Under the pieces are notes generated by a model. That model was not told the DNA's origin. It did not search any database and saw only the letters and a program-made list of their open reading frames with translations. A stretch of 64,000 nt of DNA from Mucilaginibacter_A sp041088075 (GTDB taxonomy: Bacteria > Bacteroidota > Bacteroidia > Sphingobacteriales > Sphingobacteriaceae): positions 139,275 to 203,274 of the forward strand of contig NZ_JBGCVY010000037.1 in the NCBI RefSeq assembly GCF_041088075.1. Reading direction: 5' to 3'. The translations under genes and the position numbers were made by a program. Shown here in pieces: positions 34,240-42,776 of the stretch. Within the stretch, counting starts at the first letter, position 1. Each line of letters begins with the position of its first letter.

Positions 34240-34665
34240 GGAAGTCCGAAAGTTTTGTCATTTCCGAACCCAAAGGGAGAAATCTTCTTTCAACAACAAA
34301 ATTTTTTATGTGGTAAAAGAAGCATTGTCGGAAAGCCGGGCAGTTTTGTCATTTCGACAAAAGGGAGAAATCCTTTTTCAACAACAAAAATTGGGCGGTA
34401 AAAGAAGTATTGTATTAATTGCTTTGAAGAAGGTTTCTCCTTTGGTCGAAATGACAAAAACGGCTTAGTCATTTCAATTTAAAGCAAAAAACCTTTTTCC
34501 AGCAAACTAATTTTTATGTGGTAAAAGAAGCATTGTCGGAAAGCCGGGCAGTTTTGTCATTTCGACAAAAGGGAGAAATCCTCTTTCAACAACAAAAGTT
34601 GGGCGGTAAAAGAAGTATTGTATTAATTGCTTTGAAGAAGATTTCTCCCGTTGGTCGAAATGACA
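34240..34665. repeat. Tandem 155-bp composite repeat, period 208 bp
   Basis: The segment 34303-34455 recurs at 34511-34665 with only a few changes. Each unit contains a family A core (TGGTAAAAGAAGCAT), a GTCATTTCGACAAAAGGGAGAAATC element, a second family A variant (GCGGTAAAAGAAGTAT) and the complementary GGTCGAAATGAC, so each unit can fold as one long hairpin. A third partial copy precedes at 34249-34300. No gene is present between 34196 and 34689. Confidence 0.88.
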
Positions 34666-34689
34666 GCAAGGGTGAAACGGCAATAAAAC

Positions 34690-35304
34690 CTACCGTAGCC
34701 CCAACTTTCCGAAAAAATAAGGCACCACTTCCGGATACAAAATAATGGTGATAAAAACACCATTCAGCGCGCCGTAAAAGTGCGCATCGTGGTTGATGGT
34801 ATCGGCTTGCTGGCGCGAAGCATAAACGCAATACACTAAATATAAAACGCCAAACAAAATGGCCGGGATCGGAATTGGCAGCGGCAGGATTATCATCTTC
34901 GTCATTGGATCAAACATAATAAAACTGAAAACTACGGCCGAAACCGCTCCTGATGCGCCTAAAGTCCGATACCAAAAATCGTTTTTGTGTTTCAAAACGG
35001 TTGGGATATCGCTTAAAACCAAACTTGCCAGGTACAAAACGGCAAACTGCCAATGGCCAATGATCCGCTCCAGATTAAAAGCAAAAAAGTAGTACGAAAG
35101 CATGTTGAATGCCAAGTGCATCCAGTCTTTATGGATCAAACCGCTGGTTAACAACGTGTAAACATTTTGTTTGCGGTAAACCTGGTAAGGGCTTAAAATC
35201 AACCTTTCATAAACCTGCGGGTTGGAAAAAGCCAGCAAACTGGTTAAAATGGTAACCACGAAAATAGCCGAAGCGACCGGCGTTATCAAAAAATATTCGA
35301 GCAT
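34690..35304 (-). CDS. Rhomboid family intramembrane serine protease
   Basis: The product has 204 residues and about six TM segments. HLAFNM (about 63-68) precedes the catalytic Ser in GASG (S119), and the His partner is in NHDAHFYG (about 171-178), with the GxxxN/H helix expected in the last TM segment. It cleaves membrane proteins within the lipid bilayer; substrates unknown. It follows the M14 peptidase gene divergently in function but on the same strand with one base between them (35305), so the pair is probably cotranscribed. Confidence 0.92.
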   Translation of the reverse strand: MLEYFLITPVASAIFVVTILTSLLAFSNPQVYERLILSPYQVYRKQNVYTLLTSGLIHKDWMHLAFNMLSYYFFAFNLERIIGHWQFAVLYLASLVLSDIPTVLKHKNDFWYRTLGASGAVSAVVFSFIMFDPMTKMIILPLPIPIPAILFGVLYLVYCVYASRQQADTINHDAHFYGALNGVFITIILYPEVVPYFFGKLGLR

Positions 35305-35305
35305 G

Positions 35306-37048
35306 TCAGTTTAAATTTAATTTAACGGGAGCAATGATCCGGCCAACCGGGTAACGTAAATAAGTTGGCTCAAAGTAAGGGGAATTTTTGTAAACAAAGT
35401 TCAATTGCGCTTCTGCACTTTTTGCCAGTTCCGGGTTTTTGGCTTTTTCAGCTTCCAGTTGTTGCTTTAGTTCCGGGTTTTTCTTTAGCAACTCAGCCGC
35501 CACATCTTCAAAAACATAATCTGAAAAATGTTCTTTTTGGCCCAAAATCGAATCAAAAAAGTTCCAGGCAAAAAAAGAATCCACGCCTTGCGGCTCCAGC
35601 GTTTCCACAATGTAACGGTTCAAAGATTGGTCGCAATAAACCACCACATCGCCCTGATAAAATTTAATGGATGCTTCTTTTACCGATACTTTTTCATTGT
35701 TGTGCAGATAATGGCCTTCAAACGGACGGGCAGGCGTTTTGTAATCGGTAATCGAATAAGTTTGAACAGTTAAAGTCGTATCAGTTTTTAGGCGATGGGT
35801 TTTTACGCCGTTCCGTTCCATCAAATCAATCACCTTTCCCCAAGCCTGCGGAATAATGTAAGCCAATGGTTTATTTGCAAAAACAGTGGGTTTATACGTA
35901 TTGTAATAGCGGATTTTTTTGGTGAAAGGCTTGCTCCGGTCGTAATAAAGGCGCGGCAAACCGCTGACTTCACTTGGTTTGTAACCGGCCGTAAAACCTT
36001 TAAAAACAATGGTATCGAAATGGCTTTTGTCCAGTTCCCAATCCAAAGCAAATGTTTTTTGGGTTTTGGTTTCTTCATCCGCCTGCAACTTTATTTTGCT
36101 GATAAAAGAAGCATCGCGCTGCACAATATTAATCAAATGCTGCATAAAATCATACGTAGAAACTACGCGCGGCGCAAAAGCTTTGAGCATGTGCGTTTCG
36201 GAAATGTAGCTGATGATGTTGTGTTGAGCCGTAAAACCGGAAGAATAACGCGGCGTTTCGATAAAAGCCACGATGCCCGAATCTGGCGTTGCACCTTCCG
36301 ATTCTACGTAAGGCGTCATCTCGAAACCGCTTCTTTTCATGCGTAAAAACAGTTCGGGCGTTAAGGTTTTGCTGGTGTAATCGGCCAGGATTGGGTTTTG
36401 CTTGTTGTGCTGCGTCTCGATCAGCGTCATCACGTACTGGTAATCGGCACCGTCGCTGGTATGGTTATCCAAAAAAACGTCAGGTTTCCAGGTGTTTAAA
36501 ATCTGCATAAAAGCCAAAGCGTTTTTAGAATCAGCTTTGATAAAATCGCGGTTCAAATCCAGGTTACGGTAGTTGCCGCGGAAACCGTAAGCTTTCGGCC
36601 CGTTTTGACTAATGCGCGAAATGCCACGGTTTAAACAACCATCAATATTGTAAACGGCAATCAAACAAATAACCACATTTGCAGGAAGCCGGTTCTTTTT
36701 CAGTAAATCCCGAACCAGCATCATACTGGCATCAATGCCTTCCGGTTCGCCGGGATGGATGCCGTTGTTGATCAGGACAACGCGTTTGTTTTGCTTTTTG
36801 ATGATGGCCGGATCAAAAATTTTATCTTTTGAAAGCACGATGAGTTGCAGCGGTTTGCCAATATCCGTTGTGCCGATGTTGTAAACTTTTAGCTGATCGT
36901 ATTGCTGGTCTAAAGCCTGGTAATAATTTACAATTTGCGGGTAAGTAGCAGTGCTGTTTTTCTGCGGGTCTTTTTCAAAAGGCGTGAGTTGTGCTTTTGA
37001 AGCGAATGTAATCAGCAGAAAAAAGAATTGGAGCAGGAAAAATTTCAT
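35306..37048 (-). CDS. Exported M14 family zinc carboxypeptidase
   Basis: The product has 580 residues with a signal peptide (to about residue 20). The zinc site is visible as HPGEPEG (H98, E101) and DNHTSDG (H196), and RNLDLNRDF supplies the substrate-binding Arg. It should trim peptides in the periplasm. The extended C-terminal part (about 370-580) is beta-rich and unassigned. Two family A copies are in frame: 35671 (SVKEASIKF) and 36104 (DASFISKI). Confidence 0.9.
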   Translation of the reverse strand: MKFFLLQFFFLLITFASKAQLTPFEKDPQKNSTATYPQIVNYYQALDQQYDQLKVYNIGTTDIGKPLQLIVLSKDKIFDPAIIKKQNKRVVLINNGIHPGEPEGIDASMMLVRDLLKKNRLPANVVICLIAVYNIDGCLNRGISRISQNGPKAYGFRGNYRNLDLNRDFIKADSKNALAFMQILNTWKPDVFLDNHTSDGADYQYVMTLIETQHNKQNPILADYTSKTLTPELFLRMKRSGFEMTPYVESEGATPDSGIVAFIETPRYSSGFTAQHNIISYISETHMLKAFAPRVVSTYDFMQHLINIVQRDASFISKIKLQADEETKTQKTFALDWELDKSHFDTIVFKGFTAGYKPSEVSGLPRLYYDRSKPFTKKIRYYNTYKPTVFANKPLAYIIPQAWGKVIDLMERNGVKTHRLKTDTTLTVQTYSITDYKTPARPFEGHYLHNNEKVSVKEASIKFYQGDVVVYCDQSLNRYIVETLEPQGVDSFFAWNFFDSILGQKEHFSDYVFEDVAAELLKKNPELKQQLEAEKAKNPELAKSAEAQLNFVYKNSPYFEPTYLRYPVGRIIAPVKLNLN

Positions 37049-37054
37049 GCCGAT

Positions 37055-37130
37055 AAGATAGAAAAAGAATCAGCAGGATGCTTCTTTTATCGGCCTTTTT
37101 TTGGCGAGGCTTTTTATAATTAAGTAGGAA
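37055..37130. repeat. Direct repeat copy 1: degraded mmcQ 3' region
   Basis: 35 identical bases (37055-37089) match 39413-39447, followed by a CCTTTTTTTGGC match and a partial match into the mmcQ 3' coding end (GGCTTTTTA-AA-TAAG). It is a truncated second copy of the mmcQ tail plus intergenic spacer, including one family A repeat at 37078. Confidence 0.8.
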
Positions 37131-37280
37131 GAAGGTATAGTAAAAACGATTTTTGACCGACGACATCGAATTACACAAATACCTTTGTTTTAATGTATAG
37201 CAGAATTCCTTCTTTAAAAAAAATTTTATGTAGGTTAAATATTGATTATATCAAATACTTGAAAAGTAGATAATTCAACA

Positions 37281-37321
37281 TTTGGACTTTTCAACAAAAC
37301 AATTTTGGACTTTTCAACAAA
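37281..37321 (+). promoter_or_regulatory. Two 18-bp direct repeats, candidate AraC operator
   Basis: TTTGGACTTTTCAACAAA occurs at 37281-37298 and again at 37304-37321, period 23, about two helical turns. They lie 50-90 bases upstream of the SDR gene whose downstream partner encodes an AraC-type regulator; such regulators bind direct repeats. Likely activator or autoregulatory site. Confidence 0.55.
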
Positions 37322-37370
37322 GCTTTCTGTGGTTTTTACAAGCAACTTTGCATTATAAAAATTCAAGACA

Positions 37371-38408
37371 ATGGAAAATTCAGAAACAGTTTTAGTAACA
37401 GGCGGAACAGGCGCTGTTGGCATACATTGCATTCTTCAATTATTGCAAAAAGGGTACAACGTAAAAACTACACTTCGTTCATTAAACAAAGAAAATGAAG
37501 TGATCGAGATGCTGAAAACAGGCAGTATTACTTCCTTTGAAAACCTTAAATTTATTGAAGCTGATTTGACAAAAGATGATAATTGGGACGAAGCCATGAA
37601 AAGTTGCCAATATGTGCTGCATATTGCTTCGCCAACGCATTCGGACTCGCCAAAAGACGAAAACGAAATGATCCGCCCTGCCGTGGACGGCGTATTGCGT
37701 GTGTTGAAAGCTGCACGAAATGCAAGTGTGAAACGAGTGGTAATGACTTCCAGCTTTGGCGCAGTTGGCTTTAGCAATAAAAACCCAAACACTGAAACGA
37801 CAGAGGCAAACTGGACAGACCCAAATGAAAAAGGCTTATCCGCTTACGAAAAATCAAAAGGATTGGCAGAGCGTGCAGCTTGGGATTTTATGAAGAAAGA
37901 AGGCGGTGATTTAGAATTGGCTGCCATAAACCCTGTTGCTGTTTTCGGGCCATTGTTAGGACCCGGCAAATCGCCCAGCCTTGGGATACTGAAATTTTTA
38001 TTGGACGGCTCCATGAAAGCCATTCCGAATATTCCTTTAAACGTTGTTGATATCCGGGACGTGGCCGACCTGCATATTCGTGCAATGATAAACCCAAACG
38101 CAAAAGGACAGCGCTTTATAGCATCGGCAGACGGTAAAATATCAATGCCCGAAATTGCCACATTGCTAAAAAACAAAATGCCCGGCGTGTCGGAAAAAGC
38201 CCCTACAAAAACGTTGCCTAATTGGGTGCTTCGTATAGCAGCTTTATTTAACCCGCAAGCAAAACAGGCTGCTTTATTGCTAAAAATAAACCGCAATGTG
38301 AGCAACACAAAGGCAAAGGAAGTTTTGGGTTGGACACCGATAGCAAATAACGAAGAAGCTATTTTTGCTTCAGTGGACAGTATGATTAAATTCGGAATTA
38401 TAAAATGA
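37371..38408 (+). CDS. NAD(P)-dependent aldehyde/ketone reductase (extended SDR)
   Basis: The product has 345 residues, with TVLVTGGTGAVGIHCI (TGxxGxxG, about 6-21), a YEKSKGLAERAAW catalytic Tyr-x3-Lys block, and LNVVDIRDVADLHIRAM. It belongs to the dihydroflavonol-4-reductase-like subgroup that reduces aldehydes or ketones. It overlaps the AraC-type gene by four bases and lies within a module bracketed by duplicated mmcQ sequences. Confidence 0.87.
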   Translation: MENSETVLVTGGTGAVGIHCILQLLQKGYNVKTTLRSLNKENEVIEMLKTGSITSFENLKFIEADLTKDDNWDEAMKSCQYVLHIASPTHSDSPKDENEMIRPAVDGVLRVLKAARNASVKRVVMTSSFGAVGFSNKNPNTETTEANWTDPNEKGLSAYEKSKGLAERAAWDFMKKEGGDLELAAINPVAVFGPLLGPGKSPSLGILKFLLDGSMKAIPNIPLNVVDIRDVADLHIRAMINPNAKGQRFIASADGKISMPEIATLLKNKMPGVSEKAPTKTLPNWVLRIAALFNPQAKQAALLLKINRNVSNTKAKEVLGWTPIANNEEAIFASVDSMIKFGIIK

Positions 38409-39205
38409 GTGCAAACGGAATAAAACCTTCCTTTATTGAACCTGAAATTTCGCAGGAGCAATTTATTCCCGATCATGTTTTTTTGTATGTAACTAAAGGG
38501 TCATTACACTGCTTTGACGGCAACAAAAGCCATATTTTCGGGGCATGTGAATATTTCCTTGCCCGAAAAAACCGTTTGGCCAGGTATTATGGTGAAAAGG
38601 GAAATGATGAGTTCGAAAAAATCATTTTTTGTTTTGAAGAAGGGTTTATCAGGAAATTTCAGGCAAAGCACAAGTTAAAGGCAACGAAATTTAATTCGGC
38701 AGATACATTCGTAAAAATAAACCCTACAGAACTGATACCTGATTTCATTCGTTCGTTAAAACCTTATAGCAATAGTTTGGGAAAACTTGACGAGGCGTTT
38801 GAAAATGTGAAATTTGAAGAACTGCTGATCATCCTGTTACAAAACCAGCCTGATCTTGCCGGAATATTTTTCGATTATGGCATACCGGAGAAAATAAACC
38901 TGGAAGAGTTTATGAACCGCAATTATAAGTTTAATGTGCGCATGGAGCGGTTTGCTTACCTTACAGGTCGCAGCTTATCCGCTTTTAAAAGGGATTTCAA
39001 AGCAATCTTTAACCAAACACCTAATCTTTGGTTGGTGCAAAAACGTTTGCAGGAAGCGTATTTCTTTATTGAAAAAAAGAATAAAAAACCATCCGAAATT
39101 TATCTTGAACTGGGCTTTGAAGACTTGTCGCACTTTTCATTCGCCTTCAAAAAATTATTTGGACTAAGGCCAACTGACCTAAAAGAGCAAAAAAATACAC
39201 ATTAA
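38405..39205 (+). CDS. AraC-family transcriptional regulator
   Basis: The product has 266 residues: a cupin-like N-terminal sensing region (HVFLYVTKGSLHCFDGNKSH) and a C-terminal double helix-turn-helix (about 175-262) with RFAYLTGRSLSAFKRDFKAIF and GFEDLSHFSFAFKKLFGLRP. It is translated with overlap from the reductase gene and should regulate that gene, probably through the 18-bp direct repeats at 37281-37321. Effector unknown. Confidence 0.9.
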   Translation: MSANGIKPSFIEPEISQEQFIPDHVFLYVTKGSLHCFDGNKSHIFGACEYFLARKNRLARYYGEKGNDEFEKIIFCFEEGFIRKFQAKHKLKATKFNSADTFVKINPTELIPDFIRSLKPYSNSLGKLDEAFENVKFEELLIILLQNQPDLAGIFFDYGIPEKINLEEFMNRNYKFNVRMERFAYLTGRSLSAFKRDFKAIFNQTPNLWLVQKRLQEAYFFIEKKNKKPSEIYLELGFEDLSHFSFAFKKLFGLRPTDLKEQKNTH

Positions 39206-39230
39206 AAACCTATTTATAAATTTATCAAAC

Positions 39231-39338
39231 AAAAAAATCTTGATTACAGGTAGTGCCACGAGAATTGGTCTTCGGTTTGCTGAAAAATTTATCCGGGAAA
39301 ATAACACCATTGCTCTTTGCGTAACAATATGTGTCTAA
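39231..39338 (+). pseudogene. N-terminal fragment of a short-chain dehydrogenase
   Basis: The frame through 39231-39338 reads KKILITGSATRIGLRFAEKF plus about a dozen residues, then stops. TGSATRIG is a classical SDR nucleotide-binding loop, but no catalytic part follows and no ATG precedes. It is the stub of a third gene of the module, cut at the right-hand duplication boundary. Confidence 0.65.
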
Positions 39339-39412
39339 GTAACCTAAATCAACAGCGGTTTTATTTTTAAAACGAAATATTGCACAATAATATGATTAAC
39401 TAAGCCTGATAC

Positions 39413-39463
39413 AAGATAGAAAAAGAATCAGCAGGATGCTTCTTTTACCACCCTTTTTTTGGC
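39413..39463. repeat. Direct repeat copy 2 at the mmcQ 3' end
   Basis: 35 bases identical to 37055-37089, then the intact mmcQ terminus. It includes a family A repeat at 39436-39452. Confidence 0.8.
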
Positions 39464-39804
39464 AAAGCTTCCTGCATTTTTTTTGGCAGGCTTTTTACAA
39501 TCAAGTTGTAAGAATGATCTATCATTTCCAGCAATTGCTTTTCGGTTAAGCTTCCGTCAAAATAAACCGTGTTCCAATGGGTTTTGTTCATGTGGAAACC
39601 GGGCTGCACTTCGCTGTAACTTTCGCGCAGTTGGATGGCCAATTCTGGATCACATTTGACATTGAAACGGTTGGCTTCTTTTAAAGAAATTAGCAGAAAT
39701 ATCTTTCCGCCAACTTTAAAAACTAAGGTATCATCGCCAAAAGGCATGGTTTCTTCCGTTGCTGGTTTTTGCAAACAATAATCGCGTAAAGTTTCGATGT
39801 TCAT
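39445..39804 (-). CDS. MmcQ/YjbR family protein
   Basis: The product has 119 residues and matches the MmcQ/YjbR double-wing fold: MNIETLRDYCLQKPATEETMPFGDD... continuing with FKVGGKIFLLI, HMNKTHWNTVYFDG (conserved K-x-HW) and a short C-terminal helix. The family is proposed to bind DNA but has no proven function. Its 3' end is partially duplicated 2.36 kb away. Confidence 0.9.
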   Translation of the reverse strand: MNIETLRDYCLQKPATEETMPFGDDTLVFKVGGKIFLLISLKEANRFNVKCDPELAIQLRESYSEVQPGFHMNKTHWNTVYFDGSLTEKQLLEMIDHSYNLIVKSLPKKMQEALPKKGW

Positions 39805-39811
39805 AACAAAT

Positions 39812-40531
39812 TTAAAACCTACCGATTGGCTTTTTGTAAGAAACCGGATTGCCGAAATTATATTTTACGCCGATACTGATCATCGAATAGCGGTCAACAT
39901 GGTTGTTCCTGAACATGCTTGGCGGGTCATTGTAACCGTCCAAACCTTCGCCATAAACCAAATTCATCTGGTAGCCAATGTTTAAACGGATGTGCGGTTC
40001 CTGGTAATAATTAAAAAATTTCAGCTCGTAGCCAATGCGTAACGGCACCATCAGTTCTGTGCTCGAGTTTTCCCCCGGAAAAACATAACCTGGATTGTTC
40101 AAACTGATCCGCTGGATAAAAGCCATGGAATTATGGATCAAGCCAATGCCGGTGCCTACATAAATATTCTTTAAAATATTCAGCAGGTCGCGGTACTGGT
40201 AATCAATAAACTCGCCGGCCTGGATATCGCCGTATAAAATTGCAGCTTTGTAATTGTTGACAAAAGCACGGGTATCTTTATCTGTATTTGGATTGCCGCC
40301 CGCTAATTTTCCGGCCTGCAACTCGCCGGTAATGGTAATATAAGGAGAGTAGTTGTAATTTAAAGTGCCGAAAATAGCTTCTTTGGTAATGTGCTGTGCC
40401 AAATCTGCATCGGCGCGAACAATGCCGACGCCAATCCCGACACTGTAACTGGAGAAGTTGTAACTAAGCTGGGCGAATGAAATTTTACTGCATAAAAACA
40501 GTATCGAGGTTAAGGCGGCAATCTTTTTCAA
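39812..40531 (-). CDS. Outer-membrane beta-barrel protein, paralogue 1, TTG start
   Basis: The product has 239 residues with a signal peptide (to about residue 21), alternating hydrophobic strands and C-terminal NPVSYKKPIGRF. It is clearly homologous to the next upstream gene: both contain a G(Y/I).Y, 'NIYIGTG.G', 'ELVIP.RIGYE.K' and 'RI.LGYQ' pattern. The function is unknown. The start is TTG 40531 (L-K-K-I...), the same codon as in its paralogue. Family B lies in frame near 40491. Confidence 0.78.
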   Translation of the reverse strand: MKKIAALTSILFLCSKISFAQLSYNFSSYSVGIGVGIVRADADLAQHITKEAIFGTLNYNYSPYITITGELQAGKLAGGNPNTDKDTRAFVNNYKAAILYGDIQAGEFIDYQYRDLLNILKNIYVGTGIGLIHNSMAFIQRISLNNPGYVFPGENSSTELMVPLRIGYELKFFNYYQEPHIRLNIGYQMNLVYGEGLDGYNDPPSMFRNNHVDRYSMISIGVKYNFGNPVSYKKPIGRF

Positions 40532-40596
40532 GGCATCAAAGTAAAGAAATCAATTCGATAACGCCCACAGTTAAACTATAAATTTTTTCTTAATAG

Positions 40597-41331
40597 TTAA
40601 AACATGCCAACATGGATTGGTTTACGGTAGGAAGTAACACCGCCAATCCCAATTTTAATGCCCAAAGTAACTTGCGAATACCAATCGCCGTAATGGCCGG
40701 ACTTGATGCCGTCCATATTATCGCCAGTAGAGAAATTTCCCTGATAACCCAAATCTATGCGGATTTGCGGTTCGTCGTAAGCATTGTAAATTTTGTATTC
40801 GTAACCAATCCTCACCGGGATTACCAATTCGTTGCTCTTGTCCAAACCGGCAAAAACAACGTTCGGGTCTTTATAATCCTGGCGGTTGATGTAGTCCATT
40901 TTGTTAAAAATCACGCCAACGCCCGTTCCGATATAAATATTTTTTGCCCCGTTCAGGATTTTGGTGAGGATCGGGATCGCACTGAAATCATCGCTGTAAT
41001 TGATGAACTCGCCCAATTGCACATCACCATGAAAAATAAGCGCCGTATATTTATTGCTGGACTGCTCTCCATAATAAACTTTGCTACTGTCGGCATTGCC
41101 GCTTGCCAATCTGCCGACCTGGCCTTCCACACTAAAAGTTACAAAAGGCGTAAAATGATAGTTTAGGTTAAGGTTGAAAGCGGCCTGGCCATAAGACTTG
41201 TTCAAATCGCCGTGTATTTTAACCGTGCTGATGCCCGCGCCTAAACTAATTTGGTGGTAATTGTACCCAATTTGGGCAAAAACAGAGCAACTTGATACCA
41301 CAAATGCAACCAATAGTAAGATCTTTTTCAA
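40597..41331 (-). CDS. Outer-membrane beta-barrel protein, paralogue 2, TTG start
   Basis: I start it at TTG 41331 (244 residues; signal peptide KKILLLVAFVVSSCSVFA). The frame is open another 110 codons upstream, but that overlaps the pepT upstream region and has no exported-protein look. It shares NIYIGTGVGVIFNKMDYI, ELVIPVRIGYEYKIYN and the ending SYRKPI with the downstream paralogue 65 bp away. A tandem duplication of an OmpW-like/porin-like gene is inferred. Confidence 0.75.
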   Translation of the reverse strand: MKKILLLVAFVVSSCSVFAQIGYNYHQISLGAGISTVKIHGDLNKSYGQAAFNLNLNYHFTPFVTFSVEGQVGRLASGNADSSKVYYGEQSSNKYTALIFHGDVQLGEFINYSDDFSAIPILTKILNGAKNIYIGTGVGVIFNKMDYINRQDYKDPNVVFAGLDKSNELVIPVRIGYEYKIYNAYDEPQIRIDLGYQGNFSTGDNMDGIKSGHYGDWYSQVTLGIKIGIGGVTSYRKPIHVGMF

Positions 41332-41441
41332 GCGTTTATATTTTTTAGTGAACAATAACCGAAGGACACGACTAAGTTTTACTTTTGAGGACCCGCAATC
41401 CAAAAATAGAATTATTAACTTATTATCAAAAATGTTTAACG

Positions 41442-42692
41442 ATGAATGGTTCGCGTATGTTGCATTATACTGTACAAAATAGGTTTCTAAAATACGTTGC
41501 GGTTGATACGCAATCTGATGCAGCGTCTCCAACCACGCCTTCCACCGAAAAGCAAAAAAACCTGGGCAAAATTTTGGTGGAAGAATTATTGCAGATTGGT
41601 TTGCAGGACGCGCATCTGGACGAATACGGCTACGTTTATGCAACCATTCCGGCCAATACTGCAAAACCAGTTCCGGTTATTTGTTTTTGCTCGCATATGG
41701 ATACTTCGCCGGACTGTAGCGGAGAAAATGTGAAACCGATTGTCCATCAAAATTACCAGGGCCAGGATCTGGTTTTGCCTGATGACCCATCCATAATTAT
41801 CCGCTTAAAAGAGCATCCGGATTTGCAGCACCAGTTTGGCAACGATGTGATCACGGCAAGTGGGACTACATTGCTTGGCGCAGATAACAAGGCCGGGTTA
41901 GCCGCCATTATGGATGCCTGTCAGCAATTGATAAATCATCCCGAAATAAAACACGGAAAAATCAAAATTTTATTTACGCCGGATGAAGAAATTGGCCGCG
42001 GCGTAGATAAAGCCGACATGAAGAAATTAGCAGCAGATTTCGGCTACACGGTAGATGGAGAATCAGCAGGAACGATAGAAAATGAAACTTTTTCGGCTGA
42101 TGGCGCACGGTTGAAAATTCAAGGCGTAAGTACGCACCCGGGTTTTGCCAAAGGGAAAATGCAAAGCGCCATTAAAATTGCCGGAAAGGTTTTGGCCAGA
42201 CTTCCCACAGAACTTTCCCCGGAAAACACCGAAGGGAAACAAGGTTTTATCCATCCGGTTTCGGTCAATGGTACGGTGGAAGAAGCCGTGGTTGATTTTA
42301 TCATCCGTGATTTTGAGGATGAAAAACTTGCATCACACGCGAATGTAATCCGGAAAATTGCAGAAGAAGTTTTACAAAATTTCCCCGATGCTTCTTTTAC
42401 CTTGCAAATTTCGGCACAATACCGCAACATGAAACAAGTGCTGAGCCAGCATCCGCAGGTAATTGAATACGGGATTGAAGCCATTAAAAGGGCAGGTTTA
42501 AAACCGCGTTTGCAAAGCATTCGCGGCGGAACGGACGGCTCGCGTTTATCTTTTATGGGTTTGCCTTGTGCCAATATTTTTGCCGGCGAACATGCTTTCC
42601 ACAGCAAGCAGGAATGGGTTTCGGTACAGGATATGCAAAAAGCGGTAGATACGATTTTGAATTTATGCCAAATTTGGGAAGAAAGAAGTTGA
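41442..42692 (+). CDS. pepT: Peptidase T (tripeptide aminopeptidase)
   Basis: From ATG 41442 (MNGSRMLHYTVQ) the product has 416 residues; Met 41457 is an equally plausible start and fits PepT length. It shows the M20 zinc sites: SHMDTSPD (about 78-85), GADNKAGLAAIMDA, DEEIGRGVDKAD and GGTDGSRLSFMGLPCANIF. It hydrolyses the N-terminal residue from tripeptides in the cytoplasm. A family A repeat at 42388 is in frame (PDASFTLQI). Confidence 0.94.
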   Translation: MNGSRMLHYTVQNRFLKYVAVDTQSDAASPTTPSTEKQKNLGKILVEELLQIGLQDAHLDEYGYVYATIPANTAKPVPVICFCSHMDTSPDCSGENVKPIVHQNYQGQDLVLPDDPSIIIRLKEHPDLQHQFGNDVITASGTTLLGADNKAGLAAIMDACQQLINHPEIKHGKIKILFTPDEEIGRGVDKADMKKLAADFGYTVDGESAGTIENETFSADGARLKIQGVSTHPGFAKGKMQSAIKIAGKVLARLPTELSPENTEGKQGFIHPVSVNGTVEEAVVDFIIRDFEDEKLASHANVIRKIAEEVLQNFPDASFTLQISAQYRNMKQVLSQHPQVIEYGIEAIKRAGLKPRLQSIRGGTDGSRLSFMGLPCANIFAGEHAFHSKQEWVSVQDMQKAVDTILNLCQIWEERS

Positions 42693-42730
42693 TAAAGTTT
42701 TGGTTTTCTCAACCCAAACAATGAAAAAAC

Positions 42731-42771
42731 ACCGGTAAAAACAGCATGCTTCTTTTACCACCTAAAAATTT
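42731..42771. repeat. Fused family B and family A repeats
   Basis: GGTAAAAACAGCATGC overlaps ATGCTTCTTTTACC: the two families meet head to head as GGTAAAA-ACAGCATGCTTC-TTTTACC, then a CACCTAAAAATT tail. The stretch ends seven bases before the FAH-family start codon. Confidence 0.85.
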
Positions 42772-42776
42772 ACTTT

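Noticed and set aside
34196..34689. CRISPR array from the periodic repeats
   Set aside because: Units are 155 bp with 208-bp spacing, only two copies, no short conserved repeats with unique spacers.
34518..34745. A 75-codon frame through the tandem repeat array
   Set aside because: It is composed of repeat units and overlaps the rhomboid 3' end on the other strand.
40597..41664. The long version (355 residues) of outer-membrane paralogue 2
   Set aside because: The extra N-terminus has no exported-protein features and the TTG at 41331 starts a proper signal peptide as in the paralogue.
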